Origin: Paralvinella palmiformis
Taxonomy: Eukaryota > Annelida > Polychaeta > Terebellida > Alvinellidae
DNA: 64,000 bases
Direction: 5' to 3'
NCBI GenBank assembly: GCA_025642065.1
Contig: JAODUP010000030.1
Coordinates: 61,001 to 125,000, forward strand
The notes beneath the pieces are model-generated. The model did not search any database. It was not told the origin of the DNA and saw only the letters and a list, made by a program, of their open reading frames with translations. Shown piece by piece: positions 35,531-49,000 of the stretch; within the stretch, counting starts at the first letter, position 1; the number at the start of each line of letters is the position of its first letter. The translations under genes were made by a program, and so were the position numbers.

Positions 35531-37622
35531 TTTTTCTATTAAATGAAAAGATATTTGATAATGATAACAATTGCTCACATCTACACACAAAATAATATTG
35601 AACTTCTCTGACCTGGTTTAACACCTGACATATGGTGCAAGAGAAGAAAAACATATAAATTTTATGCAAATGAAGCAAATTCATTACTGGTGAGTGAAAA
35701 GCCAAGTAAACAGCACCAAAATGTAGACAGTCAATATCCCACCACAACAACAGAGTTAGAGTGATGTATACTCCAACTTGTGTATACAAGTTGAATCACA
35801 AGACTCTAAATATTAAAGAGTAAACTTGACTGAAGATGTCATAAAGAAACACCACATCGTTATAACTCAGCTGATGAACAATCCCTGACAAATAGTAGTA
35901 TACGTTTAGTTCATAATAAACCATATTTTGATATTTGGTTTTCTAAATAAAATCCCATTTTTTAAACATTCTGTAGATAAATGTTCCTGGTATTAAATCC
36001 CTCATATGAACAATCTTAAAATATTGACTGTCATGTGAGCTTAGTCAGATAATAAGACATACATATGTACAGCCATATACAGAGAGACATCACAGCATAT
36101 ACCAAGCTATACTCAAGATGCAAAGCAGAGAAACAGTCAAGAAAAATCTGTACCATCATTAAACAATAGTATTAACAAGTATTACTTAGTGCCATGCAGT
36201 ATAACATATTACTGAATAATAAACATCCCCAATGCTCTTTACCTTCAATACGAGCTCTAAATGGACTTCCAGGTATATGTACATTGCCAGCATATTTGAT
36301 GGTGATCAAATAATCTCCAGGTGCTATTGGTGTGTATGTAAACTCATATCCTTGTTCCACTTCACGACAATTTAACATCACCTTTGAAGGTCCATCAACC
36401 GTCACAGCCAAAGCACCAGATCCAGCATTAGTTGTGTCAACAATAAATTTACATGGCTGACCTTTAAGAAAGACACAAAGATAAGGATATAGTTTATGTC
36501 CCATAATAAAAACATTCAAAAAGTAAGCTACGAAACAAATTTTGTGTTAAGCCTTATTAAAACCTCAGTTAGTCAACTATAATATAATATGCAAGTCCTT
36601 TAAACAATTTCAATCCTTCTGCTTGAAGGGTCTCTTTCAATCAGCTCTACCAACTACCATCTTTGTATTTATCCCACACTCCATCTATAAAGGGTTTGTT
36701 AAGCAGCTGTGTCAAGTTGACTACAATGCATGCATTGTATTAAATACTGCTGCCAAAGAATTAGTTTCATGGGTGCAGCTACCTTTTGAATTCTACTAAA
36801 TCGAGTTGTTAATGTGTTTTTTCCAGTTAGACTCTCTAAAATCATCTATATAATAATAATAATAATGGCCAAAATAGCAGTTCTTTTATGTGGCTTAGTA
36901 ATGAGGGAGACGCATATTATGTGTAATTTACTGCTTCACCACGGGGACTAATTCTAAACAAATTTAGAATTTACAATAAATGCATATTTGGTGGAGAAAA
37001 CCTTGCTAGTTGCCTGGTTGGATGAAAAACTCCTACTATTACAATGCCACGCCTAAGGAGTACCACACTCTAACCTGAGGCCACAGAGGCATGTGTCAGT
37101 GTCTCTTGTCTCAGAAATAAACATAAAGAAATAAAACAGCCATCCAAATATACAATTAACGATTGTTAATTTTAGTTTAATTTTAAATTCGAAGCACACT
37201 ATCATATAATAACTTACCAGTTCTACCCTTTGATAAGCCTTCACCATAAGCTCTGACTTTGCCAGCATCAGCATCTTGTCTGCCAACAAATACCTTAAAT
37301 GGACTGCCAGGGATGTGATTACCATTGAGACGTACATAGATATAGTGTAAGCCATTCTCTCGAGGGATGAATCTTACAGCATAACGATCTAAATCAGATA
37401 AGATGTATAAAATTAGTACAGGCCACACAATACTCTATCAGCACATCACTGCCAGTCTGTGAAAACAAAAACTACCAACAAAACAAAACATCATGTAAAC
37501 AGACCTTTGTCAACTTCTTGTATTATGGCCTCATCCTCAGCACCAGATGGAGCCACAACACGAGCATCCAGCTTTCCTTGAGCTCCATTGAAGTCAACAG
37601 TAAAAGCAGCAGGTTTGTTGAT
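32904..37622 (-). CDS. FLN: Filamin exons for Ig22-Ig24 and hinge 2
   Basis: Exons are 37505-37622 and 37218-37388 (Ig22 into Ig23), 36243-36461 (Ig23, with [12 protein letters not shown]), 33269-33466 (hinge 2 and start of Ig24) and 32904-33091 (Ig24 to stop). Hinge 2 is a Ser/Thr/Val-rich stretch ([16 protein letters not shown]) of about 30 residues, similar in size to vertebrates. Ig24 forms the dimer in filamins. The 2.8-kb intron 33467-36242 carries microsatellites and a TTTTCCAGGACA-rich repeat only. Confidence 0.96.
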
Positions 37623-39443
37623 CTGTTGATAGGAAAAGGACAGATAATTTAACAATAGACAGTAAATATTTATATATATAAGTAGATTTCCCACCAAACA
37701 TTTGTAAAATACATCACACTAAAGTGATTTTTGGGTAAATCGCCAGCCACCTAAATGTGGAATACCCCCATAAACTTCATATATATTATAATCATATTGT
37801 AGGTTGGTGGACAGTCATCATCTTTTATTAGTTATATTACATAGTTCAAGAATATAATCTCTCTGGCCAAATTGGTGACTCTACTTCAGCTGTATTGCTC
37901 AGCTTTCTGGGGGACTCTGATGGTGAGAAGTACTCTTGTATCATCCGCAAGAGATGAGACATGGCTACATCTATCGTTATTTATATCATTATTTATGTCC
38001 CCATTGTGGGCTATAATTTAGAGTTATGTCTAGAATTTTGTGGTCAGAGGGCACCGTTGGCATTGAGAGGTAGTGGTGGATCAGCTGTTCATTATTGCTG
38101 AAGGCTAGATCCAAGATCTAGTTGGTTCTAGGATGTGTTGGTTTAAAAAGATTGCATCCATGAGTTGGAGGAGTGACAATCTGTTCCTGTTCAGTTTCTG
38201 TACCACCAGATATTACTTTAGCATTGGGCCAATGTAGTCTGGGGAAGTTGAAGTAACCCATGATCTGGGGAAGTTGAAGTAACCCATGATCTGGTTTGTT
38301 GATATCCTTTTGTGGTGCTTTTTATAGCATCCAATATTTCTGTGAATGTTTGTTTTGGGCAATCAGGGGGGGGGGGGGTCAATATATAGTTGTAATGATA
38401 AGATTGTAGTTTATTAAGTACACTGATATTCCACTGAAAGATTTGTTAGAGATGTTCATGTTTTCTGATGCTGGTTGACTATCATGTATATAAATCATTG
38501 ATATGTCATATCATGGAGAAAGGGCTCTATACTTTGATTACTTTTTGGATAAAAACCCTGGATGTTAGTATACATTAGACTTGGTAACCATGCCTTGGCC
38601 ATAACGCTGGGGCCTTTTGGTATTGCACTGCCCGAGGGGTTATTTCAGCTTGTGCTGTTCTGGGAATCATAATGGCCTGAAGTTGGCTGGCCTGCCCCTG
38701 TTGGGTGGTTTCTATTATTTTGACCTGGGTGTGGATCTATTGACGAATCTCTAAAAAGACGGTCCAGTTGGGATTTGTGGTTGTTGTGTGCACTGGTTAA
38801 TTTTCTCTATGGGTTGGGGACGACATGCTTCAATATAAGTTAAGTTACCTGAGCCTATTGACCTTGTGGCCTAGCTTTTTCTTTGTTTGGTCTCTGTCAT
38901 TTTGTTCCTTTAATATGCATATATTTGCAATTTGTATTAAACCACTCATTCTTATTTAGGGAGGTCCTACAGATTCTGGGGTAGAAAAACTCACATCTTC
39001 TACTATTGGAGCAACTATTTGTTGCTTTGTCTCTATATGTCATAAATTTCTTACATGGTTTTGAATATCTGTAATCTATTTTTATAGGCACAGTAACATT
39101 TAAACCTTAGTATTATCCACATATGTATATTTAAGAATACCTGTAAGTCTTGTCCTTGGAGACTCTGAATAGTAAGCTTCCTGGCATCACCTGTACCTGG
39201 AGCTATAAACACCTTGAAGGGAGAGTCTGGGATATGCTGATCATTGAATTTTATAGACACAAGATACTCCCCTGGAACAATTGAACAAAAAACACTAAGA
39301 ATGTTGCCCTGTTATATGGAAGGTTATGTAAAATATCCATTGTATTTTGGATCTTAGTAACTAATTTGATATTGTTGATTATAGAACCTGTTTTCAAGCA
39401 CTCAAATATCAATTACAGGTTTTCTCATAGCTAATATTAATAA

Positions 39444-39484
<41 letters not shown>

Positions 39485-39854
39485 TACACACTAATTGATA
39501 GAATGAACTTCGTAAAATGTAACATTCATATTTCACATGGCTTCACCCATTTATTGTACACAAATATCTATATCAACTGACCTGGCTCCGTACAGGTATA
39601 AGCCACTTCACAAGAACCATCTTTCTTGTCTTGGAAGTCAATCTCAGCCTTAGATGGCCCTTCCACAGCCATGGATAAACCACCAGCTCCAGCCTCACGG
39701 GTATAGATGTTAAATGGGCCTGAAAGTATGCAATGAAGGAATGTGAGGCAACCATTATTTTACCATAATAAATTATCTTATCTAATAATATTACTGTTGC
39801 CACTTTTCTATCCAGCATTATTATCTGTAATGTCTACTTGCAGACAAATATGTT

Positions 39855-39891
<37 letters not shown>

Positions 39892-40961
39892 TCTATACAT
39901 ACATGGCTTGTTAACTTCTCCTCTCTCCAGACCTGGTCCTACAGCTCTCACTTTGTGTGCACCACCATCAGTGATAGGTCCGACAGTAAATTGGAACGGA
40001 CTACCTACACAAATGCAGACAGACAAGTAAACTCTCTGACAGAGACACAAGGAAACTACTGATCTATACATATAGTGAGCATGTGTGTAACAAAAACAAT
40101 ATAAAATAAACTTGATAGAATGATCTGCTAACCTGGTATATGAAGGCCTTTGTGTTTGACGCAGACAGTGTGGATTCCCATTTCCTTTGGTACAAATTTA
40201 ATACTATAATGTCCATCTTCCAATTCCTTCAAATCACAGAGCTCTGTTATGCCAGAAGGACTTGTCACAGAAGCTTCCATATCGTAGATACTAGTACCTA
40301 AAATATTGCAAACAACAGGAGCTAATAATGACAACAGACATCAAGAAGAATACGTCACCTATATTTATTCTATTCAACTGGTAATCTTTAAACAACCGAA
40401 GAACACTAAAATCACCAACAACTAGTTCTGAACTAGTCTTAGTTAACTGTTTTCTTAATATATTTTTAAAACAGTTCCAAACAGAAACAGAAAAGTAAGT
40501 TACCCAAATGAACATTTTATAAAAAAGAATATTTATATATAGTCTCAAATATAAATAAGTGATTCTTATATATGTCTACAATCAAAACAAACTAGGTCAT
40601 GGCTAACCAGTTATTGAATATCACACAACACTGTCACAGAAGTATTTCTAATTCAGAATGAACAAATAACTTAAACAGAACTAAATATATCATCTGTACA
40701 CAATAACCTGATAGTTAACAGTCTAAATCACTTACATGTTTCTCCTTGAACAGCTAATACATAAAAAAATTGTTACACAGGTTATTTTATGTACAATATA
40801 TAGGTAACCTACAACATATAGATGATTTATTTAAGTTGTCCGTGTTCATGTATTAATTTGTAATATTATTACACTGTGTATAGTAGATATACATATTAAC
40901 CTGGGATAATATTATTAAAAAGTTCATCTATACAGAAATACATGCATGCATATTGTATATA

Positions 40962-40994
<33 letters not shown>

Positions 40995-42989
40995 AATGTG
41001 TGTATTTGTGCCAGTGCGGACACACACACACATGCATGGATGCACGCACACACTAACCTGGTATTTTAAGGCTAAGTTCACACTGACTGCCAACATGTGT
41101 TATATCAGCTGCCTCTCGCTGGCGTGTAATTCTTTCTGTCAAACGACCTGATGGTTCACCTCCAATTTTCACCAAATATGGACTACCTGAACACATAACA
41201 TACTTTACATAATTATTATATTTTAGACATTAATAATTCTTCATATAACATACTACATAATTAGTATACTTTCCTTATTAATAGTACATTATATCTTTGT
41301 TGCTGTTATTTATAATATATAATTAATTATACTAATTGGATTCAAACATTTCCAAAAATAGTGTTCTTTTAAATTTAAATATTTCTGTGTTCCGTTTCTA
41401 TTAAGACATTGCCATCTCACAGATAAGAAAATAAATCATCTATTAAGCCAAATTACTTGACACAGACTAGCAAAACACAATTTCAGTGTATCCACAGAAC
41501 AAAATACTGAGATTAAAAGGACGGTTCACTTTCATTTCAAAATATCAGGACTAATGGACATATATTGACACAAGTTATAAATTATGTCAGTATATGAACA
41601 CATATTAAATACTTCAGTTCAAAGTGTTGTTTAAATGACTATAAAGGGTCTGTGGGTGCCACCATTTTGAAGGCTAGATGGAGACTAAATGTTCCTGAAA
41701 TCTAATGTCAATTAACCCAAGCTGTTTGTATTAACCAGTTATAACAATGTAACCAGGGGTCAGGCAAACAGGTATTTTTGGAACAAAAGCATATTTACAA
41801 ATAAAACAGCATAGTTGGTCCAAACAGACTCATATGTTATTAAAATTCCTTAAGAAATTGTTTTGTACTTTTGTAACAAGAAGCATCTACTGAGCTGTCA
41901 AATTTATATAAATTAACAGACAACAGTATCAGTTAGTAGTAGTTAGGTTAAGCATGTAGGCAGGTAAGGTCATGGGGATGGCTAAGCCAGAGCATTTATA
42001 ACCTGACTTGATCAGGATTGAGATGGTTATATAATCCTTGCGCCACCCAAGGTCAGAACAATTCTTTTCCTTCCCACCATGAAATCTGGCATTCGAGGAA
42101 GTCGTAATTGCTACCCTCCAGTAATTTGGATTAATTTCTTAAATCTATGATACCAGGTAGAGATCATGATTATTTTATTGGGATTTTGGGTTACCTTTAT
42201 AAGTGTTACACATTTAAATCATATTATCTGAGTGTGAACTGTTCCTTTAAGCTTACCAGGAACGTGTTCATCGGCAAATTTCACATTGATAATGTAATTC
42301 CCAGGTTCAGTTGGTTTGTAGGTAACACGACAAGAACCATCTTCATTATCATGACACTCAATGTCCGCTTTACTTGGTCCCTCAATAGACAAACTGAGGC
42401 CACCAAAACCTAATCAACAACAGAATTAAAATGTTATTATGACAACTAAACTGCTGATAACTGGTGGCTATATATAGTATTTGATAAATAAACAATTGCT
42501 ACAGTTCATTCTGTGAGTCTGTTCACACATAAAACTAATAATCTACATTGCAGATAACAACACTATTTATTAAATAACTGTGAACCATTTAAATTACATT
42601 ATAATATAGTGCAAAGGTTAGCATTCTGAATTGATTGATAACACTTACCAGCATCTTTGGTGTTGACAGTGAATTCGTTGATTTCATTGGCCATACCCTC
42701 AGATAGACCCTTGCCATAACATTTCACCTTCGAAGCATTTCCAATCTCACTCTCTCCAACATAGATTTTAAAAGGTGAGTTTGGAATATGTTGGCCATTT
42801 CTAAATACATTCACCAAGTGTTCACCAATTTCACGTGGTGTAAATGAGATTCCTGAAAAGTTGTTTGTAAAGGTGAATACCTCAGACAAATGTTATTAAT
42901 TAAAATCAAATTTCATTTAGAAAGTAACTACATATATACTACTTGTAATCATATACTTTCAGTTCCTGTCACATGCTTGTACACACACA

Positions 42990-43023
<34 letters not shown>

Positions 43024-46000
43024 GAGAGAGAGACTGTGGGTAGACATGTACCTAGATGACCATTGGCCAGTCTTTTCAGTAGACAGGGCTCCTCCATACC
43101 AGCAGGTGATCTGATTGTTGCAGTCAGTGTACTTATATCAGCATCAGTAACTTTCAGAGATACTTCACTACTTGTACCAACAGAGAGATGGGCTCTCTTC
43201 TGGTCTAAGCCAGCTGTAAAATAAAATAATAAAATACAGTATATGTTAATTCATAAACAACATTCACAGATAATCATTCCACAGTTACCATCATCATCAT
43301 CATCAAATACAGATAATCATCTCACAATTACTATAGTCATCATGAAGTACAGGCCATTAGAATAGCAGTGGATGGTGATAATAATTATTCCACCTAACTG
43401 ACTCAATAGCAACAATTATCCCCAAAACTATACATACGAGGACCAGATATTTTGGCTAAAAAGGGTGCTCCAGATATCAGTTGCTCATCAAACTTGATCA
43501 CTATCTTGTATTCTCCTGGAGCTGTGGGTAGATAAGAGACGGAGCATGTGCCATCATTGTTGTTAACGCACTGGATTTCAGCCTTAGAAGGTCCTTCAAC
43601 TGCTAGAGACAAGCCACCAGCTCCAGCATCCTTAGTGACAATGGTGAAGGTAGCTGGCTGTCCTACAATACCATGACTCAGACCAGGTCCAAATGCTGTC
43701 ACATAACCAGCATTAATGGCATCAACGTGGAACTTGAATGGGCTGCCCTGGATTGGCTGATTGTTATAGGCAACTTCTAGAGTGTGCAGACCAACTTCTG
43801 TTGGCTGATACTTGACCTTCACTGTGCCATTTCCATTATCTTCTATCTTTGGGAAGTGTCGCTGGCCAGATGGAGTAATAACAACAGCTGGCAGACGGAG
43901 ACAAATAAAAAAATGATAGTTAGTCTATCAAATGCATATTTAAGATCAAATAAACTGCATCAACATTATAAAAACATTTAGAAAACATATAACAATCCAG
44001 AGTTAGAATTTTGTAAGAATTTATGAGGTTCAACATTGATTCTTAAAAATCAATTTTTCAAGAATCAACCCATATTTATATTATATTCCCACTTTTACAA
44101 AAAATCTGTAATTATAAATATGTTTAAATATATGAAACAAACTAAATATGTTATTCTCAAATGATAACTAAGTTATTTGAATATGTTAATGTAACTGTCT
44201 TAAGAGTTCTCCCACCTCACATTATTTTTAGAAAATATATACGATTAGACATGTCAATTAAATGTATGTCAGCTATGGTATCTACATCAAGTGTACAAAC
44301 TTTGTCATAAATAGACTAAGCTAAACCACATGGCCATTGTCATTGGTACATTCAGTTACATCTGTCCATTACATACTATTACATATACAATACCAGAATA
44401 ATTACTTATAACTTTGGTGTTTGATTTAAAAAATAACTGCTTTTGTTTCCAATTTTAACAGTTTATTCTGGATCTTTGGTTAATGTTGCCCAACATTTTG
44501 TACAAATCTGCACAAATTGATTCATGCCGAAATACTAGCTCTGGATTGAGATATTAAAATAAAATGTATCACATCTGATTATAGATATCACAGAATAAAC
44601 TGGTAAATCTTTAGTGCCTTTTTACTACCCTAAATATAATTTTACAAATTACACAATCCTTAGTATTCTCAAAGTGTACTGCAATTATTCTTAAAAGTAT
44701 TTATTTCAACAGTACAAACAATAATTAATATAATTAAATAATATAAACTAATTCTACATAACCACATAAGATTTAGGATCTTGCTCTTTATGAAATACAA
44801 TATATTCATAATCAGAGATATGTACGTTTACAAGGGGCTATACATAAATAGAGAAATGGTGGCTCTGATTGGCTGTTAAAGTAGATGATACCAAAATTAT
44901 ATCTAAAAGTTAAATTATAATGTCCTTAAAATTATTAACAAGACTGTTTATTTTTCTAATAATTCCTTTTTTAAACAGCCTTTTAAGGTTTTAAGTACCA
45001 TCACTGTAGTGTAGTTACAGTCTAGTTCCATTATAATGGTCCAGTATTTACATTAATTACCATGTGTGTCAAGAAGCTGATCTAAGCTAGAGAAAGGAAT
45101 ATCTGATTAAAGTTTAATTTCATATTAGAACAAACAAATGCCAATGTTGATGATTTCATCTGTCCATATGACAGTGATAATCCAATCACAACCAATCACT
45201 CATATATAAATTTTCAACTATTATTTGTGTTTTATTAATTACATATAGAGAAAACATTTCTATACTGAACAAAAAATAGTGGCACATGCATTAATGGTAT
45301 TGCCACAAATCATCATCTTAACTGGATTTTAGAAATTGTATTGTGTTATCTATATGAAAATACAACAAAGTCTTGATTGACTTTCGTACAATATGGAACG
45401 TTGTGGATATCCTCATGTTCTTAAATGGTGAAAATATGTGAGGAAATGGCATTGCAAAAAGTCATATCATGTCAGCCTCCATCACTAGTGCACATAGACT
45501 GTTACCATCCATGGTCCAATTATAACAAGGTTATTGTCCATGGACCCCAGACACAATGTAATAACAAAGTCAGGTTTTATGTTATATTTGTATTATATAA
45601 TGAAAAGACATGTTGATCACAATTAGCTTTCATAGGTAACAATTTAGAAAATACACTACCCATTAAAATTAAAAGCTAATCTAATCCCAATTGAGAACAG
45701 TGATCCACATGTTGGTAACCAATGTATTATATCTCACAAATATTAAAAACTAATAATTTATTTCTTATATCTGATTACCAATTCGAAAAAAACAAAACAC
45801 ATCTAAGATAGATCTAGAAAAAACGTGTCAGCATCAATGGCCTACATATTGTAAAGTTTTAGTTGTTTTAGCCATTCTCATATTGCTCCATAAATCAGTA
45901 CTTACCGGACACAAAGTTAAAGATAGGTCCTACAGGTATGGTAAAGTCTACAGGTTGGTACAATCCCTCTGCAGCTGGAGTCGCCTGCACAGCATTTACC

Positions 46001-49000
46001 TTCTCTGGGGATATTGGCTCTATCAGTGGCTCACCACTCACCTGAATAATATATCGTAAATCTGCAACAAGCGATCCTCTGCAACAAACTTAGCTACTTT
46101 TCAAATCTTTTGATTTAATTTAATTTGTTTCACGTCATTTCTAAACCCGAATACAATGTAATAAGTGAAGTAATCAGAACAAGTTAAACAAAGGCTTTAT
46201 TAAGACACACTAACAAGTTAAATCATACAAAAGCCTGGATCATATCACAGGACGTTACCTTTTGTTTTTCTTCCTCCAAATAGGCAAGCCATTCCACATT
46301 GTCTACAGCCTAGGAAACACCAGTAACATGCTTGTGTAGTTATGGTAACATGCAGGTAGGAATGATAACATGCATCTTGACATAGAGTAGCTAGTGATAT
46401 CAACATGATGATTCATCACAAACCAATATTAGTTAGGAGTAATGAGTTAATACTCACACAAAGGTGGAATTAGGCCATAGGATAAAAAATAGCATCAAAA
46501 CAAAGAGCAAGTCAGGTGGGCTACCATGATCAGCAAACCATTAAACTATATCTAGTTAGTAGTCAAATCGTTCACTTTGCTATTTGTTTTAACCTTCTGA
46601 AAACCTAATTATAGCTTTCACTAAAATCAATACCAGTGACATATGAAATAATATTATTATATTTTAAACCCAGTAATGAAGTAATAATAAAGTGCAAAAG
46701 AATGATTTGTTATTGTATACAACATTGCTGAAGAAAATATTCTGTTATTTTATATTGAGAAATTTACTCTAAATTATAACTGCAGTGAAATGAACTTAAA
46801 TAAAAGTTACTGTTGTTAGTACCGACAGTGACCATAACCATGTAATGGTTATCTATCAGCTAACAGTTGATACAGGGAGTGATAAGTCCATAAACAGATA
46901 CAGCTAAACACACCTGTATCAGTCAGCCCAGATACCTGTAACATTTGTTTATCTGTCTGTCCCCATGTTAAATTTCCTTCACTATCATAGACATTCACTT
47001 GGACAGCTTTAAATCTCAGTTGCTGACTGTTGGCTATCTCTTTGTGAGTAATAGTATGTGATCTACTCATAAGTGAGGTTGTCTTTGTCATTGTACTCTT
47101 ACTTGTACTGCTGCTAGACCTGATAAATAAGTAGCTTTACTCTACTGATTACACTAAAATATTATAAACATTGTTTGACGAGCCATTACTCAGTAAATAA
47201 TAAATATGTATTCAGCGTTAAATTACACAAAACCAACTTCTTAAATGAAAAATTAGATGCTACTTTTAATCTGATTATAGAAATAACTTCTTTTTTAGAA
47301 TATAACTCACTGTTATACAATTATCTAATTTATGTGGCAGAACACAAGAGGTATTTACCAGTACATGTGATCCTTCAGTGTATCCATATTTTTGATGATA
47401 TTATTATCCATAATTTCACTGTATGATCAAAATTCACCAATTAGTAAGCCTAGAACCATGGATTCTTTCTCTCACTGCAGACAAACAATTTCTATTCATG
47501 GCTTAGATCAGACAAAGTTCCTGAATGTTTTACTGGCAAAGTGCCAGAATTCCAGCTACCTTTTCCCAACAATCTTTCACATACACAGCAACCATACTGT
47601 TTAGAATGTTACAGAAATTACGGCCCTGAAAGCTTTCCTGAATAGATTTTCTCCCCAGACAGTGTTGTCAGCTAGACATTCTGCAGTATGGAAGGATTCG
47701 CTAACCTACAATCATCTTAATGGTAGTATAAATTCCACAGTAGGTGGTAACCAGCTCCTAACCATTACAGGATTTCTGGGCATCTTCTTTAAATAGAAAC
47801 ATGTTCCTCGTTCCAAAATGTTATTTCATACTCTGACAACTCTAATAACAAAACTCTAACCATAAGCATGTATATGGAAATCAGCTATGTTAATCTTTAA
47901 TTTACTTAAAGGCTAATTAATGCTTAAAGGCCAACCAAAGCTGTATGATACTATGCTAGTAGACAGTAGATAAAACATGTCTATATACAGTATGTCTAAG
48001 CAGAAATGAGCAGAATGATCAATTCCGGCTCGTAACTTTCAATTTTATGTCTCCAATAATTAGCTAAGAACAGTCCCCCCCCCAAAAAAAAAAAACAGTG
48101 ACAACTTTCATTTAGGTAATTTATCACTATGGACAAATCCATTAAGATTTCTCTGCTGCACTAACACCATATATTACAATATCATATCACCAATGGCAAG
48201 ACCTAAACAACTAAAAACCCTCCTAGACAAAACAGATAAGACACTGACAGCTCTCATAAAACAACATCACATATCCATTGCTCTTTACATGATTATTACC
48301 ACTTAGCAAACAGTTACTATGGTAACTGTGTTTCCTTTCTCAACAATTTCAACAAGATTACCCTTGCTTTAAACAAACTAAAACCTGCCATTTAACAATT
48401 ATAGTTCTCTCAGATATCATATATTATCTACATGATAAGCATGGTGAGGAATAGGACTTACAAAAAATCATTCCTTGATTGAAGTTTTACAGTTGATTAG
48501 CAGACACCAGAATTTCCAGTTAACATAAAAAGATGGTAAATGCATATTTATCTTACTACTGGTTACATTGTATTTATGAAATGAACATCTCTCAAAACAC
48601 ATAGCTAGCATTATATGACATCTCTTCACCAGGTTTATACATACTGAGCAAACTGTAATCATGCAAAACAATATGTTCTAATACACACATCAAAGTACAA
48701 TCTACAGAAAAATATATAATAATTAATAACTATCTTTAAGTATTTGAACAGTTGGTGAGTTAGTGAGTGAGTGATTGAGAGCTTTAATTTGCCTTGGTTC
48801 TATTCACCCTTGTCATATTTGGCTCAGGGTTGGCATTAAGGAAAATTGCATGATTGCATATAACCCTTTTATACTGCAAAAACTTACACTACAATCAGAT
48901 TTAAATCCCCAAAATTAATACCTGCTTATATCTGGTAAATCCATCTACTTCACCTACTATGAATACTATTTCATTCACCGGATGTAATGCTAAATTTCTG

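Noticed and set aside
43260..43330. Short direct repeats resembling a CRISPR array (CATCATCATCAT, CAGATAATCAT)
   Set aside because: Simple trinucleotide repeats in a eukaryotic intron; no regular spacer structure anywhere in the window.
47359..47372. 14-nt exon bridging Ig15 and hinge 1
   Set aside because: It has the right phases (0 to 2) but a poor acceptor context and no similarity support; kept only as a candidate in the hinge 1 finding.
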